A stretch of DNA of 15,833 nt from Obelidium mucronatum (GCA_025765595.1 JAIVFH010000533.1:1-15833); one strand, 5' to 3'. Positions 1 through 9,683 are shown, counted from the first letter of the stretch. The notes: generated from the letters alone by a model not told the origin. Numbers and translations are program-made.

Positions 1-64
1 AACCAATTAAGACAGAAACAAAAAAAATGGCTTATAGAACAACAAAATGAAGTCAGGAAAAAAA

Positions 65-1653
65 ATGGAACATACAACTGCACAAGCCATAACCAATGAT
101 TGAAGAAAATGTGGCAGCAAGGAACAACAGGATGAACAAAAACACAAAGAAATTTCTTAACAGTGTCCTCGACAGATTCCACAAAATAGACCTGGATAGG
201 ATTAAAGTCACAGACAAAGACGGCAACAGCTACATAGAATTTGACAGTGAGAAAGTCAAATAGAAGTTGCAAATCAAATGAAAGAATGGTTCTGCAGAAG
301 ACCAGACAAAGAATTCAAAGAAAAATCCATCTTCATCGACGCATACAAACCGTTGGACAACATAGATGAAAACATATATGAACCAATGAAAGCCGAGGTC
401 ACCGAAGACGAAATTCGCATAGCAGTAGTAGAGCAACTTGGAATCAAAAAAGCCCCAGGGAACAGCGGAACAACCAAAGAACTCTTGCTGATGGGAGGGC
501 ATGAAAACTGGAAACTCATAGTGAAGATGATGCAAACATGCGAAGAGTATATGGACTCCCCCAACTGCTGGCTGCAAGGAATCATAAACCCAATCCCAAA
601 AAACCAAGAATGGGGCGCAGACATATACTCAACAAGACCAATTGCTTTACTCGAAACGCTGTACAAACTCCAAGAAATGATTAAAAAGAACAGACTGGTC
701 CCTATCCTTGACAGAAACAATGTACTAAAAGGAAGAAACTGCTCTGTCCTCCCTGGTGAATCCACTGACCCAGTCATACATTGTGTTAAAGCAATCATTG
801 ACCACTGTATCGAAACCAAGAAAGAATGCTACATACTATTGAACGACATTAAGAAAGCCTTTGACTCAGTAAGCCCAAGGGCAGTCATGAGAAGCCATAG
901 AAGAATCAAAATTCCATACTGCTACTCGGCATGGAAATATAATACACAACTGAAACTCACGGCAAAATTAGAACAGCAATTGGCGAGACGGAAAGCATAC
1001 AAATAGGGACTATGATCCAACAAGGCTCTGTCCTGGCCCCTATCGAATGGAGAATATTCTGGGACACAATCCTATGCGTCATTGATCAAGAAACCAAAGG
1101 TATAAAACTCTCAGCAAAAATCAAAACAAGATTCAACGGAAAAAACTGGGATACCGAAACTATATCGGAAGACATAGCAGCCCTCGCGTTTGTGGACGAC
1201 ACCAACACAATAGCCGACAACTGGAAAGAACTGGAAAAACAGGCCAAACTGCTGTATGAATTCCAAGAGGGAAATACGATAGCATCCAATACCAAAAAAG
1301 TCAAGGTGATTGCCATTAACCCCCAAACGCCCCAATCAGTCCTGAAATGGGGAGACCAAAGTGAAGTGGAAGTATTGCAAAAAGACCAAAGTGAAAGAAT
1401 ATTGGGAAACTACTTCTCAGCCGACAACTCAAACACAAGAGCAATTGAGGAAATACAGACCCAAATCCAAGCTATGGTAAACATGCTGAAAGACAAAAGA
1501 ATCACAGACAAAAGCACAATAATGATCATTAACACGGTGCTCATGCAGCAAATAAGATACAAATGGCAAACTGTACCGGTTAGCCCAACTGATGTGGAAA
1601 AGTGGTTTAACACCAGTGCTAGGACTAGTCAAACAGAAAGCAAAACAACCTAA
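65..1653 (+). pseudogene. Frameshifted LINE reverse transcriptase region
   Basis: The reading frame must be followed through several frames. It runs in one frame from about 65 to 100, a second from 96 to about 260, a third from 278 to about 965, a fourth from about 970 to 1610, and then the frame of the downstream long ORF. Across these breaks the protein is recognisably one RT. It has an APGNSG motif near 450, a RPIALLETLYKL block near 638, motif A LNDIKKAFDSVS near 839 with its Asp kept, motif B IQQGSVLAPIEW at about 1015-1050 and the catalytic FVDD of motif C at about 1189-1200. The first open stretch ends in TAG at 1004-1006, although the adjoining frame already reads GETESIQIGT before the motif B stretch. 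Upstream at 132-260 the frame encodes a basic linker (RMNKNTKKFLNSVLDRF). All four breaks are single-frame slips rather than nonsense changes. They could be real decay or assembly indels. Confidence 0.85.
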
Positions 1654-4600
1654 CAGCCTGCCAACCTCCCAAATGAAACACTCACAGATATATAACCTCA
1701 TCGACTGGAACGACTTATTCATGTACGACACAATCAGCAACTTGATGATTCGAGCAAACTCTGATGACTTGCTAGGGAAAGTCACAAGAATTCGCCTAGC
1801 AAACCTGCAAGAAGAACTGGCCCTACCACACTGCCCACTGGAGACACCGTTCCCGGCAAAAGTTGAAAAAGGTACCCACCACCTAGCTGCCACACTTAAC
1901 AGAATGTTCAGACACCGCATAAGCAGCGAAGCGATTAAACACCTCGACTGTGAAGGAAAAGAAAAACCGGCCTTTGGAAAAGTAGAAGGAGGAGAAACAT
2001 CAATGTTCCATGCAATAGACAACTGGATAATATATAATGAAGTCAAGACCCACCTTAAGAAATGGAACATCTTATTTGTGGAACAGATCCTGTGCAGAAA
2101 CAGTGAAAGAATACTTAGCCAAAGAGAAATGGCCATCAGATACCCCGGCTTCAATGCAGGCAAAGAAAAATGGTACAACATAGTGACACAATCACTCCAA
2201 AAACTATCAACCAAAGGCAATCCCAGAATATCAGACATTGCAAAAAGAAGTCCAAATCCATTTGCAACCGAAAAATCAACAATGAACCTTCTGAGTCAAG
2301 TTAAAAGTCAAGACATAGCCACATGGACAAACAAGAACGGCAGTTCTGAATATGGACAGGTTACAAGGAACACACTCCAAAACGGCAAAATAACCTACAC
2401 ACTGAAGCACCTGAGAGTAATCCCCTTAGAAACATGTCAAAACATAAACCCAGGAGGAAACTGGGAAGGAAACAACACACAGCTTGGATCATGCTGGGAA
2501 AGTGAATGCCCTGGATGGCAAGGAAACACCTGCACACTCGAGTGGACTGGAGAAATCCAAAGGAAGAAAGCAGGAAATAAGGGGACCCACTCTGTAATCA
2601 CCATAGATGAAAACAACCAAGACATGGAACTTAACATTGACATATGGGAAATACAGAAGACTGGGTTGGGGGAGAAGTTAGCAGACCAACAAGAGGTGGA
2701 GGAATCAAGTACAAAAAAGACCCTACCATGGAGAGCCGGAACATACGGAAATAACATACATGATGGTGCAAAGAGAGCAAGAAAATTCTTTAATTGCAGG
2801 GACAAACAAACACTAGAAGCCATTGGGACCAGAATCAGCAATTGTCTGAACAACACATATGACAACATATACACCGATGGATCACTGAAAACCATCAAAG
2901 GGGCTCCAAGCATAGCAGGGTCTGTATTCGTCAGAGACGGCGCTAGCAGTGGCAGACAAGTGAACTTCAAACTGGAAGGAAATGCACACTCGGCAAACCC
3001 TGAACACATGGCCATGAACGCAGCACTAATTGGGTGTGGGGACTTCTCAAACACAATCAATATTGATAACATGACTGTAATCTCGACCTACAATAGACTA
3101 AAGGAACTCAACTTCAACATACACCCCAGAGAGCTGAACAAGAAAGCAAATGTAATGTCCACAGCAATCACATGTGAAATCATGAAAGAAAGAAACAGAG
3201 AAGGAATGACAGTTCTCCCTGAGGTGAAACATGTAAAAGGACACAGTGGGGAAATTGGCAACGAACAAGCTGACAAGGATGCCAACAAAGGACACATGGC
3301 ACCACTGCTCACACAGAATGCCCACGCCCAATCAAACATAAAATTCATCCTAAAGGCAGATGGGAATATCATTGAGGGAGCATACAGGAACAACCTAAAA
3401 GAAATAACCAAAATAGCAGCACACCTGGAATGGACAGACCAACCAAAACACAGACACATCAAAGAAATCCAGGAACTGATAGACCTGGGACTTACCTTCA
3501 CAGTCATCCAATGTGGACACAAAACAACCTCGCTATTCACCAGTGAAAACCTCAGCCACTACAGGAAATACCTGATAAACTCAACACATAGGCAACTACC
3601 AACCCAAAAAGAAATGCGAAGAAGACATCAGGACCTCTACCCCGATGGATGCTGTAGAGTATGCCTCTCAGATGAGGAAGAAACGAATGAACACCTATGG
3701 AACTGCCCAGTAATGCAAGAAACCAGAGGCGAAATCATGACCAACTTCATCGAAAATCTTAGTAAAAAGATTGAGGAAGAATGCCAAAAGGAAAGCAAGG
3801 AGAAACCACAACAACCCAGTAACCCTGAGGGAGACATCCAACCAATTCTAATACCAACAGGAAACAACCCGAAAGGAGAAATTGAGAAAGAAAGTAACCT
3901 GACACTAGATGAAATTAATACCAAACTGGAAAAGTGGTTCAGAAACTGGATGGGACAACCAACAAACCAATACATGGAAGAAGACATGAACCCAATAAAC
4001 TCCAAAACAGACAGATTCTCATTCGAACAGATTGCAGGATATGGACTTATACCAGAGATAACCCACGAATGCATCAGAAAATGTGGAGTACAGAAGGCGG
4101 AAAGCATCAGAAGAATTATTGTACAAGCATGGAAAGACCTGAGATACGAAGTAAAAGAGAAAATCTGGAAACACCGCAACGAAAAGACAATTGAATTTGA
4201 ACTTGCCTGCGGAATCACTGAGAAAAAAAAGAACAAGAGGAAAGATAAAAACCCCAGAAAAGAGGGACCCAGAAACAAAACTGAAAGGAACAATGAACCA
4301 AGAACAACCAGAACCACAAAGATCAAAAATGAAACCATATGTCAACTATGCGAGGGGATAATGAATGCAACAGGAAACCATGAATGCTCAGGAAGAATGG
4401 GGAGAATTAAAAAAGCAATCAAAACGCTAATTGAAGATAGAAAAGGAATCAGGAAAATACGACCTGGATGGACAACAACATCTAGCAGATACATGAACGC
4501 ATACGTCAAGAATGAAGAATTCGAACACAAACCAAAGAAGCGCCAAGTGCCAGGAAAGAAACTGAAAACCGATGAACAGAACAGACAGGGAAACAAAAAG

Positions 4601-5047
4601 AAGGAAACACACCGTGAGGAAAAGGAAAGTGAAAAGAAACAACTGAAAAGGAAACTGGAAGAACTACAAGAATATGAAGACAGAGCATTCAAGGAGCTGA
4701 GAAAAGGGAAAACGACATTAGAAGATATCAGCCATGACATAGCAAGGGAAAGACAAAGACTGGAAATACCTGACGAAGATGTGGACATGGGACCGGTGTC
4801 CCTACAAATACCCAAAGGATGGCGACAAGGGTTGACCCATCCAGAGGGGACCCTACCAACACAAGGACCAAGCAAGCAGCAAGGGGACTGGAACCCCACA
4901 AGCCGGAGACATATGGTGGAAGGGAGGCCAGATGGGGGCTCTCTTTTTTCCCCACAGGGGTTTTTGATAACGAGGCCCCCGATAAGTGTGGAAGCTCAAG
5001 AGGAGCTGAGGGATGGGAGTGGAGGAAGTGGGGTTGTTGTAGATTAG
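1592..5047 (+). CDS. LINE C-terminal polyprotein part: RNase H, two Cys/His clusters, charged tail
   Basis: This 1151-codon open frame continues the RT ORF after a frameshift near 1610. Its apparent ATG at 1592 is only the first in-frame Met, not a likely start. Residues about 425-570 are an RNase H fold: TDGS (Asp429), NPEHMA (Glu471), VKGHSG (His551) and EQAD (Asp561). The third expected acidic residue falls in VISTYNRL, where a Thr (about 499) stands instead of Asp. A C-x2-C-x9-H-x3-C cluster lies at 688-705, typical of the end of many LINE ORFs. Unusually, the protein then runs on for about 450 residues, with a second C-x2-C-x9-H-x-C cluster (917-932) and a Lys/Glu-rich stretch, likely helical or coiled coil, at about 990-1065. 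The tail is rich in Gly and Pro. The frame is uninterrupted, in contrast to the RT half. Confidence 0.85.
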   Translation: MWKSGLTPVLGLVKQKAKQPNSLPTSQMKHSQIYNLIDWNDLFMYDTISNLMIRANSDDLLGKVTRIRLANLQEELALPHCPLETPFPAKVEKGTHHLAATLNRMFRHRISSEAIKHLDCEGKEKPAFGKVEGGETSMFHAIDNWIIYNEVKTHLKKWNILFVEQILCRNSERILSQREMAIRYPGFNAGKEKWYNIVTQSLQKLSTKGNPRISDIAKRSPNPFATEKSTMNLLSQVKSQDIATWTNKNGSSEYGQVTRNTLQNGKITYTLKHLRVIPLETCQNINPGGNWEGNNTQLGSCWESECPGWQGNTCTLEWTGEIQRKKAGNKGTHSVITIDENNQDMELNIDIWEIQKTGLGEKLADQQEVEESSTKKTLPWRAGTYGNNIHDGAKRARKFFNCRDKQTLEAIGTRISNCLNNTYDNIYTDGSLKTIKGAPSIAGSVFVRDGASSGRQVNFKLEGNAHSANPEHMAMNAALIGCGDFSNTINIDNMTVISTYNRLKELNFNIHPRELNKKANVMSTAITCEIMKERNREGMTVLPEVKHVKGHSGEIGNEQADKDANKGHMAPLLTQNAHAQSNIKFILKADGNIIEGAYRNNLKEITKIAAHLEWTDQPKHRHIKEIQELIDLGLTFTVIQCGHKTTSLFTSENLSHYRKYLINSTHRQLPTQKEMRRRHQDLYPDGCCRVCLSDEEETNEHLWNCPVMQETRGEIMTNFIENLSKKIEEECQKESKEKPQQPSNPEGDIQPILIPTGNNPKGEIEKESNLTLDEINTKLEKWFRNWMGQPTNQYMEEDMNPINSKTDRFSFEQIAGYGLIPEITHECIRKCGVQKAESIRRIIVQAWKDLRYEVKEKIWKHRNEKTIEFELACGITEKKKNKRKDKNPRKEGPRNKTERNNEPRTTRTTKIKNETICQLCEGIMNATGNHECSGRMGRIKKAIKTLIEDRKGIRKIRPGWTTTSSRYMNAYVKNEEFEHKPKKRQVPGKKLKTDEQNRQGNKKKETHREEKESEKKQLKRKLEELQEYEDRAFKELRKGKTTLEDISHDIARERQRLEIPDEDVDMGPVSLQIPKGWRQGLTHPEGTLPTQGPSKQQGDWNPTSRRHMVEGRPDGGSLFSPQGFLITRPPISVEAQEELRDGSGGSGVVVD

Positions 5048-5150
5048 GGGTGCACAATATAGGTGGAAACTCAAGACGAGTTGGAGGATGGGAGCGGGGA
5101 AGTGGTAGTGGTAGTAGACTGGGGATCTACAAGGGGGGTTAGGTGGAAAT
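4988..5150 (+). repeat. Degenerate tandem repeat spanning the LINE stop codon and 3' UTR
   Basis: Two imperfect copies begin with GTGGAAGCTCAAGAGGAGCT at 4988 and GTGGAAACTCAAGACGAGTT at 5063. They stay alignable through the GGATGGGAG and AAGTGG blocks, and both finish in TAG. Periods are 75 and 80 bases. A third copy seems to start at 5143 (GTGGAAATCA) but decays at once. The first copy contains the ORF stop codon (5045-5047). Repeated 3' termini are known in some LINE families, where they can take part in recognition by the RT. Confidence 0.7.
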
Positions 5151-5258
5151 CATCGCAACCCGGAGTATGAGGCCGGGCCTTACTAATCAATCCGAGTAAT
5201 TGGGGGGAAAATAGTAGTTCGACAAGTGTTTATTACAAAATACAGTTCATACCAAACC

Positions 5259-5273
5259 AAAAAAAAAAAAAAA
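5259..5273 (+). other. Poly(A) tail marking the LINE 3' end
   Basis: Fifteen consecutive A bases follow the G-rich 3' UTR, and the sequence after them loses the A-rich character of the element. This is taken as the 3' junction of the insertion. The target-site duplication cannot be tested because the 5' junction is outside the window. Confidence 0.75.
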
Positions 5274-5450
5274 TCTGCAAAGCCATCACCCTTGTTCAAC
5301 CAATCAGAATGCTCCGTCGACAAAAACTCACTTGGAGTCACCGCTTCATTCCCGATTTTCTGATTGCAAATTTGGCAAATACCAAATGGAATCGCCAACC
5401 GATACCGATTAGAAAATGAGTCACCCCACCATTATTATTTCTTCAACTGT
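5274..5450. other. Intergenic, between the LINE 3' end and the lipase 3' UTR
   Basis: No coding signal or RNA gene was recognised here. The stretch lies downstream of the stop codons of both flanking units (the LINE on + and the lipase on -), so it is convergent 3' flank. Confidence 0.5.
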
Positions 5451-5456
5451 TTTATT
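5451..5456 (-). terminator. Poly(A) signal AATAAA of the lipase gene
   Basis: On the - strand AATAAA lies about 20 bases after the lipase stop codon (TGA at 5478-5476), a plausible distance for a fungal 3' end signal. Confidence 0.55.
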
Positions 5457-5475
5457 TAAACCCCCTCTCTTTTTT

Positions 5476-8114
5476 TCACGATATATCATGGGTTTCCGCC
5501 AACGTTGTTCTCCTTCGCTCCAACACATTCTCGGCATGAATACTACCCTGATGAAGTCGTGCCGCCGTTGTTTCCGCTCTGGTAACTTTACCAGCCTGGC
5601 CCACCTTAGCCTTTAGAATCCGGGTCCGATCTTCCACAACCTGGCCCACAGCAGACATAGCACGCAAATCCGTGTATGAACCTGGATTCATCATGGAACA
5701 ACACAACTCCTGGTCTTCCAGCATCTCTGTGCACCAGTCGGCACATAGATGAGTCGCAGGCCGCTCTTCAGGCAGCAGTGCGAGCATCAAAAGAAAACCA
5801 TGGGAAACTCCTTCCAGGATCTTAATTTGAACCATTGAAGCAGGGTCGTGATGGAATATGTGGGTTGCAAATTCGTGGTCGGGCAAGTCCTTCAGATGAT
5901 TGATGTTTGCTGGAAGCAAGTCAATAGGTGTGGTGGTACCGCTGGTTGAAATCGAAGGCGGTTTGGTGCCATTGCTGTTGCTAAATGTCCTTGCACGGCC
6001 TATAGCCGGACCTCCCGCATTAGAAGACGATGGTTCTCTTGTTGGAGATGTGAAAAGAACTCCATGAGTACGCCCGCTTTTGGACGACTTGTTGGCCGCT
6101 GCTCCGCCACCCATACTCAAAAAGTCTTCCTCATAGCTTCCTGAGACGCTTGGTCGACGTGGACCACCTCCATTGTTACTACCTCCACCGGGACTCACCA
6201 TATCTCTATAGTCCTTTATTCTCTCCCATTCCTTGTTGGCTTTCATTTTGGCGAGGCGTACTTTTTCTCCAAACACAATCACGTCGTCCACAAAAGGATC
6301 CTTTTCTCCACAAATAAAATGTATCTTGGGGAACCGGGCAAGGAGCTCATCAGGAGCGACTGTGGGGCAGAGGAGGTAATCCGTATCAAAGGAAATTGGT
6401 ACAGGGCTTGTTCCAAGCAACAATAACGATATGGCTCGCATAACTATGCGAAACAAAAAGGAAGTAAATCAAATGGGTTTGGTGATGGTGGTTTTTTGTT
6501 AAAAAAAATTGATTTCTTACTTTCTGGCGGCATAATCAAGTCTGTAAAGTATGACATTTGGCTCGACATTGTCAAGGTACTTGGAATTCTAGGGCCAGAA
6601 GACATTTTCCCCCACAAAAGCTCCCACATGCGTCTGTACCAGGTATCCGTCCGATCCACTTTGTCATTAAGCACGTTGATTGAACGAGGTGCTGGTGGAA
6701 GTGAAAACGGGTTTTCTGGTTTGATTGTTGCTCGTGTGTGCACGAATGAACTTAATGGTGCCGACATTGAAGACGCAGATCGGAATAGAGCGCGATGCTT
6801 GTTTGGAAGCCTGTTTTGAGTGAAGGTGTAAGGAATTCTTGATCTGCCATTTGCAAAACTCACCAACACGCTGGATCGAATGTGTAAGCAGGATAAATAA
6901 TGACCAATCCATTTGGGAGCCTTAGTTCAATACCAGTCGACCCATCTAATATCTTCAAGATCGTGGCAGTACATAGATTTCCCCCACTAATATTCGCAGT
7001 CGTTTTTAGTCACAATCACTGATGTTGAAACAAAATGAACAATAAACTTACGCTGAATCACCTGCCATGACAATCTTGATTGGCTTCTTTTTACATCGCC
7101 CATAATGATCTGGGTCATCATCTGAATACCACCCTTCCATCCCAATTGCTTCTCCATTCGACTCAACAATCGCCCGATACGCGTCAAAACACTGCTCTAA
7201 AGCCCACGGATATGGTCTCTCAGGTGCTTTATCATAATCTAAAGACACAATCGGAACATTTGTTCGACGCGCCCATATCGAAACATAATCCTCGTGTGCA
7301 AGAGGTGGCATTGCAACAAATCCACCACCCGGAATTTGCAAAATCAAGCTGGTTGATCGGCGATATTCGCGTTCTGTCCCACTGAAATAGATTCTCGCTT
7401 TGATGGGTGGGAATGGTACGTGCTCGTGTTGGAAAGCGGTTGGGGAAGGTGGATTGCATGGGCGTTGGATCAAGATATCTTTTCTAATTCCAAGGATTCC
7501 AGTGTCGCCGAGGGCCGCTAGTTGGAGGTAAGGGTTGAGTTTCTTATTCCATGACGTGCGGAGCATGTCGACTGTGATTGCGGCATGGTATTTTTTCAAC
7601 TAGGGATACGTTTAGTCGAAGTCGAGTAAGCCACTTTCTTCATCGTTTCCTTACCTTTGCATCGGCCTTGTCAAAATTGAATAGATAGAATACAGTAAAT
7701 ATAACGGAGAAAAAATCTCGCGCGAATTTAGGTTTTATAGTGTGTGCCGTGAGGAAGCCAGCATCCAGAGCTGTTGCGATCCACGCTGCTCGGTAAAAGT
7801 TCCTTGTATACTGTGTAAAATTGTGGAAAACTCCGTAAGTCCAATTACTGAATAATCCTGGAAGCTATGGTACCATTCGAGCTAAAGGTTCTGGGGCTGC
7901 GTTGAAACTTTAGTCCAGGCCTCCAATACCTAACAAAGGTTGACAACATACCGTTCAAGAAGAGAAGCAAGAAAAGATGATTCGCAATATAAGATGTTGT
8001 CAGTGTTCCCAGCACAATCTTCCAGGCCGGTAATGCGGCTGTTGTAGGGATGTCAGTCGAGTTCCACTTATGAGAAGACACCCACACAAAACGCGGTTCC
8101 ACTTTTTCAGCCAT
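5476..8114 (-). CDS. Hormone-sensitive-lipase-type alpha/beta hydrolase (six exons, 764 aa)
   Basis: Exons on the - strand: 8114-7952, 7857-7655, 7599-7052, 6986-6864, 6810-6521 and 6443-5476. All introns are GT-AG and all phases close. The product is a carboxylester/acylglycerol hydrolase of the HSL family. It has an IPGGGF oxyanion motif at about 211-216, which I recall as a fungal variant of HGGGF. The nucleophile elbow GDSAGG has Ser304 (split by intron 4), the acid is Asp491 in CGEKDPFVDD, and the base is His657 in GVSHGF. Residues 123-155 match the start of the conserved fungal HSL region (LKKYHAAITVDMLRTSWNK), and 1-122 is a poorly conserved N-terminal domain. About 100 Gly/Ser-rich, probably disordered residues (about 525-620) lie between the catalytic Asp and His. 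The likely role is hydrolysis of stored or membrane lipid esters in cytoplasm or on lipid droplets; the substrate cannot be told from sequence. Confidence 0.9.
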
Positions 8115-8142
8115 CGAAACGGACCAGGCGGCTCATATCCAT
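8107..8142 (-). promoter_or_regulatory. Upstream ORF overlapping the lipase start codon
   Basis: An 11-codon ORF starts at 8142, reads in another frame and stops at TGA 8109-8107, inside the main coding region. Its ATG has A at -3 and G at +4. The main ATG at 8114 has T at -3, a weaker context. If the mRNA begins upstream of 8142, this uORF should repress lipase translation. The transcription start is not known. Confidence 0.4.
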
Positions 8143-8512
8143 TCTTTTGGATTAAAGAGATGCTGTTGGGTCAATGTTTAACAGTCAGGCTCCTCTGACG
8201 GATAATCACACGTTAATACATACGCCAGCAGCGAAAACAGAATAACTTCAGTACGCTTCCATCCATTTGATGGACGGCCGAGGATGTGATCAATCATTCA
8301 GCTCGCGTTGTTTCTTATTCCAAATGATTTTAAAATTCATGAAACCAGCCTCCCGACATAACACACATGGGAAACGCGTATAGTTAAGAACAAATGATAA
8401 AAAAGAACACATAATATATATTTTCACAGTGGTAACAACGTCATCAAAGTTGGCCTATCCACCTCCAGCCACAACAGACTCGGACAATGAGTCGCAACAT
8501 AAAAATTAAAAA
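8143..8512. other. Intergenic region upstream of the lipase, downstream of the membrane protein gene
   Basis: No ORF or RNA gene is supported here. The stretch holds the lipase promoter and 5' leader and the 3' UTR of the next - strand gene. An ACGCGT hexamer, the core of the fungal MluI cell-cycle box, lies at 8374-8379. One hexamer is weak evidence. No canonical AATAAA was seen on the - strand just after the membrane protein stop. Confidence 0.4.
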
Positions 8513-9683
8513 TTAATTCTTCTTTTTCTTTTCCAACCGCGCTTTTCTCTTGTCTTCTCCCTTCTTTTGAGAATCAGAAACAGTGGATGCCAATCCAGAT
8601 GTCTTCAACGAAAAAGAGGCATATATTAGTATCGCCATTTCATCAATGCCATAGAATGTAATTTTTAATTTTACCGAGAGTTCCTCGGAGACGGTGACTC
8701 CAATGTGCTTTAGCGCGCCACTGACTTCCAATCCAATGATGGCCATAAACAACAAAAACTTTCCGTGGTTGGCACTCTCCAACTTTTGCAGGTACAGTTC
8801 TGAGAATGGAGCCAATGTGTAGGTTGAAATCAAATGACCAATGTTCTCAAAGAAGTCGAGAGATCCCTGCAAGTAGATTCAGATAAACAAGTATGCGAAG
8901 GGACGAAAAAAACATATGACCACGCCACGATTCTTACCAAAAGAAAGGGGGCTCGTGTTGCGAAAAAGGCAGTATCGTCGTCAGTGTACAGGAACCCAAG
9001 AATCTTGTGGTGAATCCAAACATACAATGGAATTGCGGCAAAAGTATCCGCCCACAAGTAAGCCTGGTAAGCCTTAATACCGTCAATTATAAATTCGATT
9101 GGCAAGGTCTCTGTAGGCTCGACGGGCTTTAAGGAAGTAAGAAGTTCGGTGACGTTCCGTTGGGTCCATCCAAAGACAACATCCATTGGCATAATCGCAA
9201 CAAATGGCGAAACAGATTCGACTTCAGAGATATCAAAGCCTTGGGCCACAATGGCAGCACTGTGAGTCGCGCTCTGAGCCATGATCATAAGAGACAGCTG
9301 GAACACCATCACTGCCCCGACCAAAGCCAAAACAAACATTGCGAATCCAACAGTGGACCATGGAATGGGTTTCGGAACATCGACAAAGCTGCATGTTTCA
9401 AGAGCAAATTGAGTGTCAAACTCACAAAACATAAGAAAACACGACGGGAAGCTTACCGAGACCCGATGAGGGCAAAGACAACAATCGACAAGAAAGACAC
9501 ATCAGCGTATGGATAAACATCAAGCACGAATCTTCGCCAGCCGAGTGGGAGACTGATGAAGACGCCAATAGCGTCTCTTTGACCACGTACAATCAGGTTG
9601 ATGATATGATCATGAACTTGGCCGAGAGGGGCTCTCACGAATTGAGCGTAAGCTGGCTCGACGTAGGCGGCAACGTAATTCAT
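8513..9683 (-). CDS. Unrecognised multipass membrane protein with dilysine C-terminus (four exons, 319 aa)
   Basis: Exons on the - strand: 9683-9457, 9388-8938, 8866-8675 and 8602-8513. I do not recognise the family. Hydrophobic segments lie at about 62-74, 88-112, 186-202 and 262-280. A more polar region between the second and third (about 113-180) contains NVT, a possible N-glycosylation site. The last 20 residues are highly charged and end in KKKKN, which satisfies the KKxx endoplasmic-reticulum retrieval rule if the tail is cytosolic. The ER location is inferred from that motif only. The start is the first Met of the exon. The last intron (8674-8603) is 72 bases with no in-frame stop, so a retained form would add 24 residues. 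Its TACTAAT branch-point-like element supports splicing. Confidence 0.75.

Larger units (their letters stand above)
1..5273 (+). mobile_element. Non-LTR (LINE-type) retrotransposon, 5'-incomplete in window, 3' end with poly(A)
   Basis: The segment carries, in order, reverse-transcriptase motifs (about 430-1400), an RNase H domain (about 2870-3290), a Cys/His cluster (about 3653), a second Cys/His cluster (about 4340), a charged C-terminal tail, a short 3' untranslated region and a 15-A run at 5259-5273. That order, with a terminal A tail and no LTR, is the hallmark of a LINE copied by target-primed reverse transcription. The window starts inside the element, so any endonuclease or ORF1 and the 5' target-site duplication lie outside. 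The + strand is strikingly rich in A compared with the genes to its right, so base and codon use differ from the host genes. Frameshifts in the RT half make this copy probably dead. The motif B region (QGSVLAPIEWRIFWD) resembles LINEs I know from fungi such as Rhizophagus; the clade is not certain. Confidence 0.9.

Noticed and set aside
3934..4194. Plus-strand 86-codon frame inside the LINE ORF
   Set aside because: It overlaps the long LINE frame in another register and shows no independent motif.
230..4899. Many minus-strand open frames across the retroelement
   Set aside because: They are antisense shadows of the A-rich LINE frames: rich in Phe, Ser, Leu and Cys, with no family motifs.
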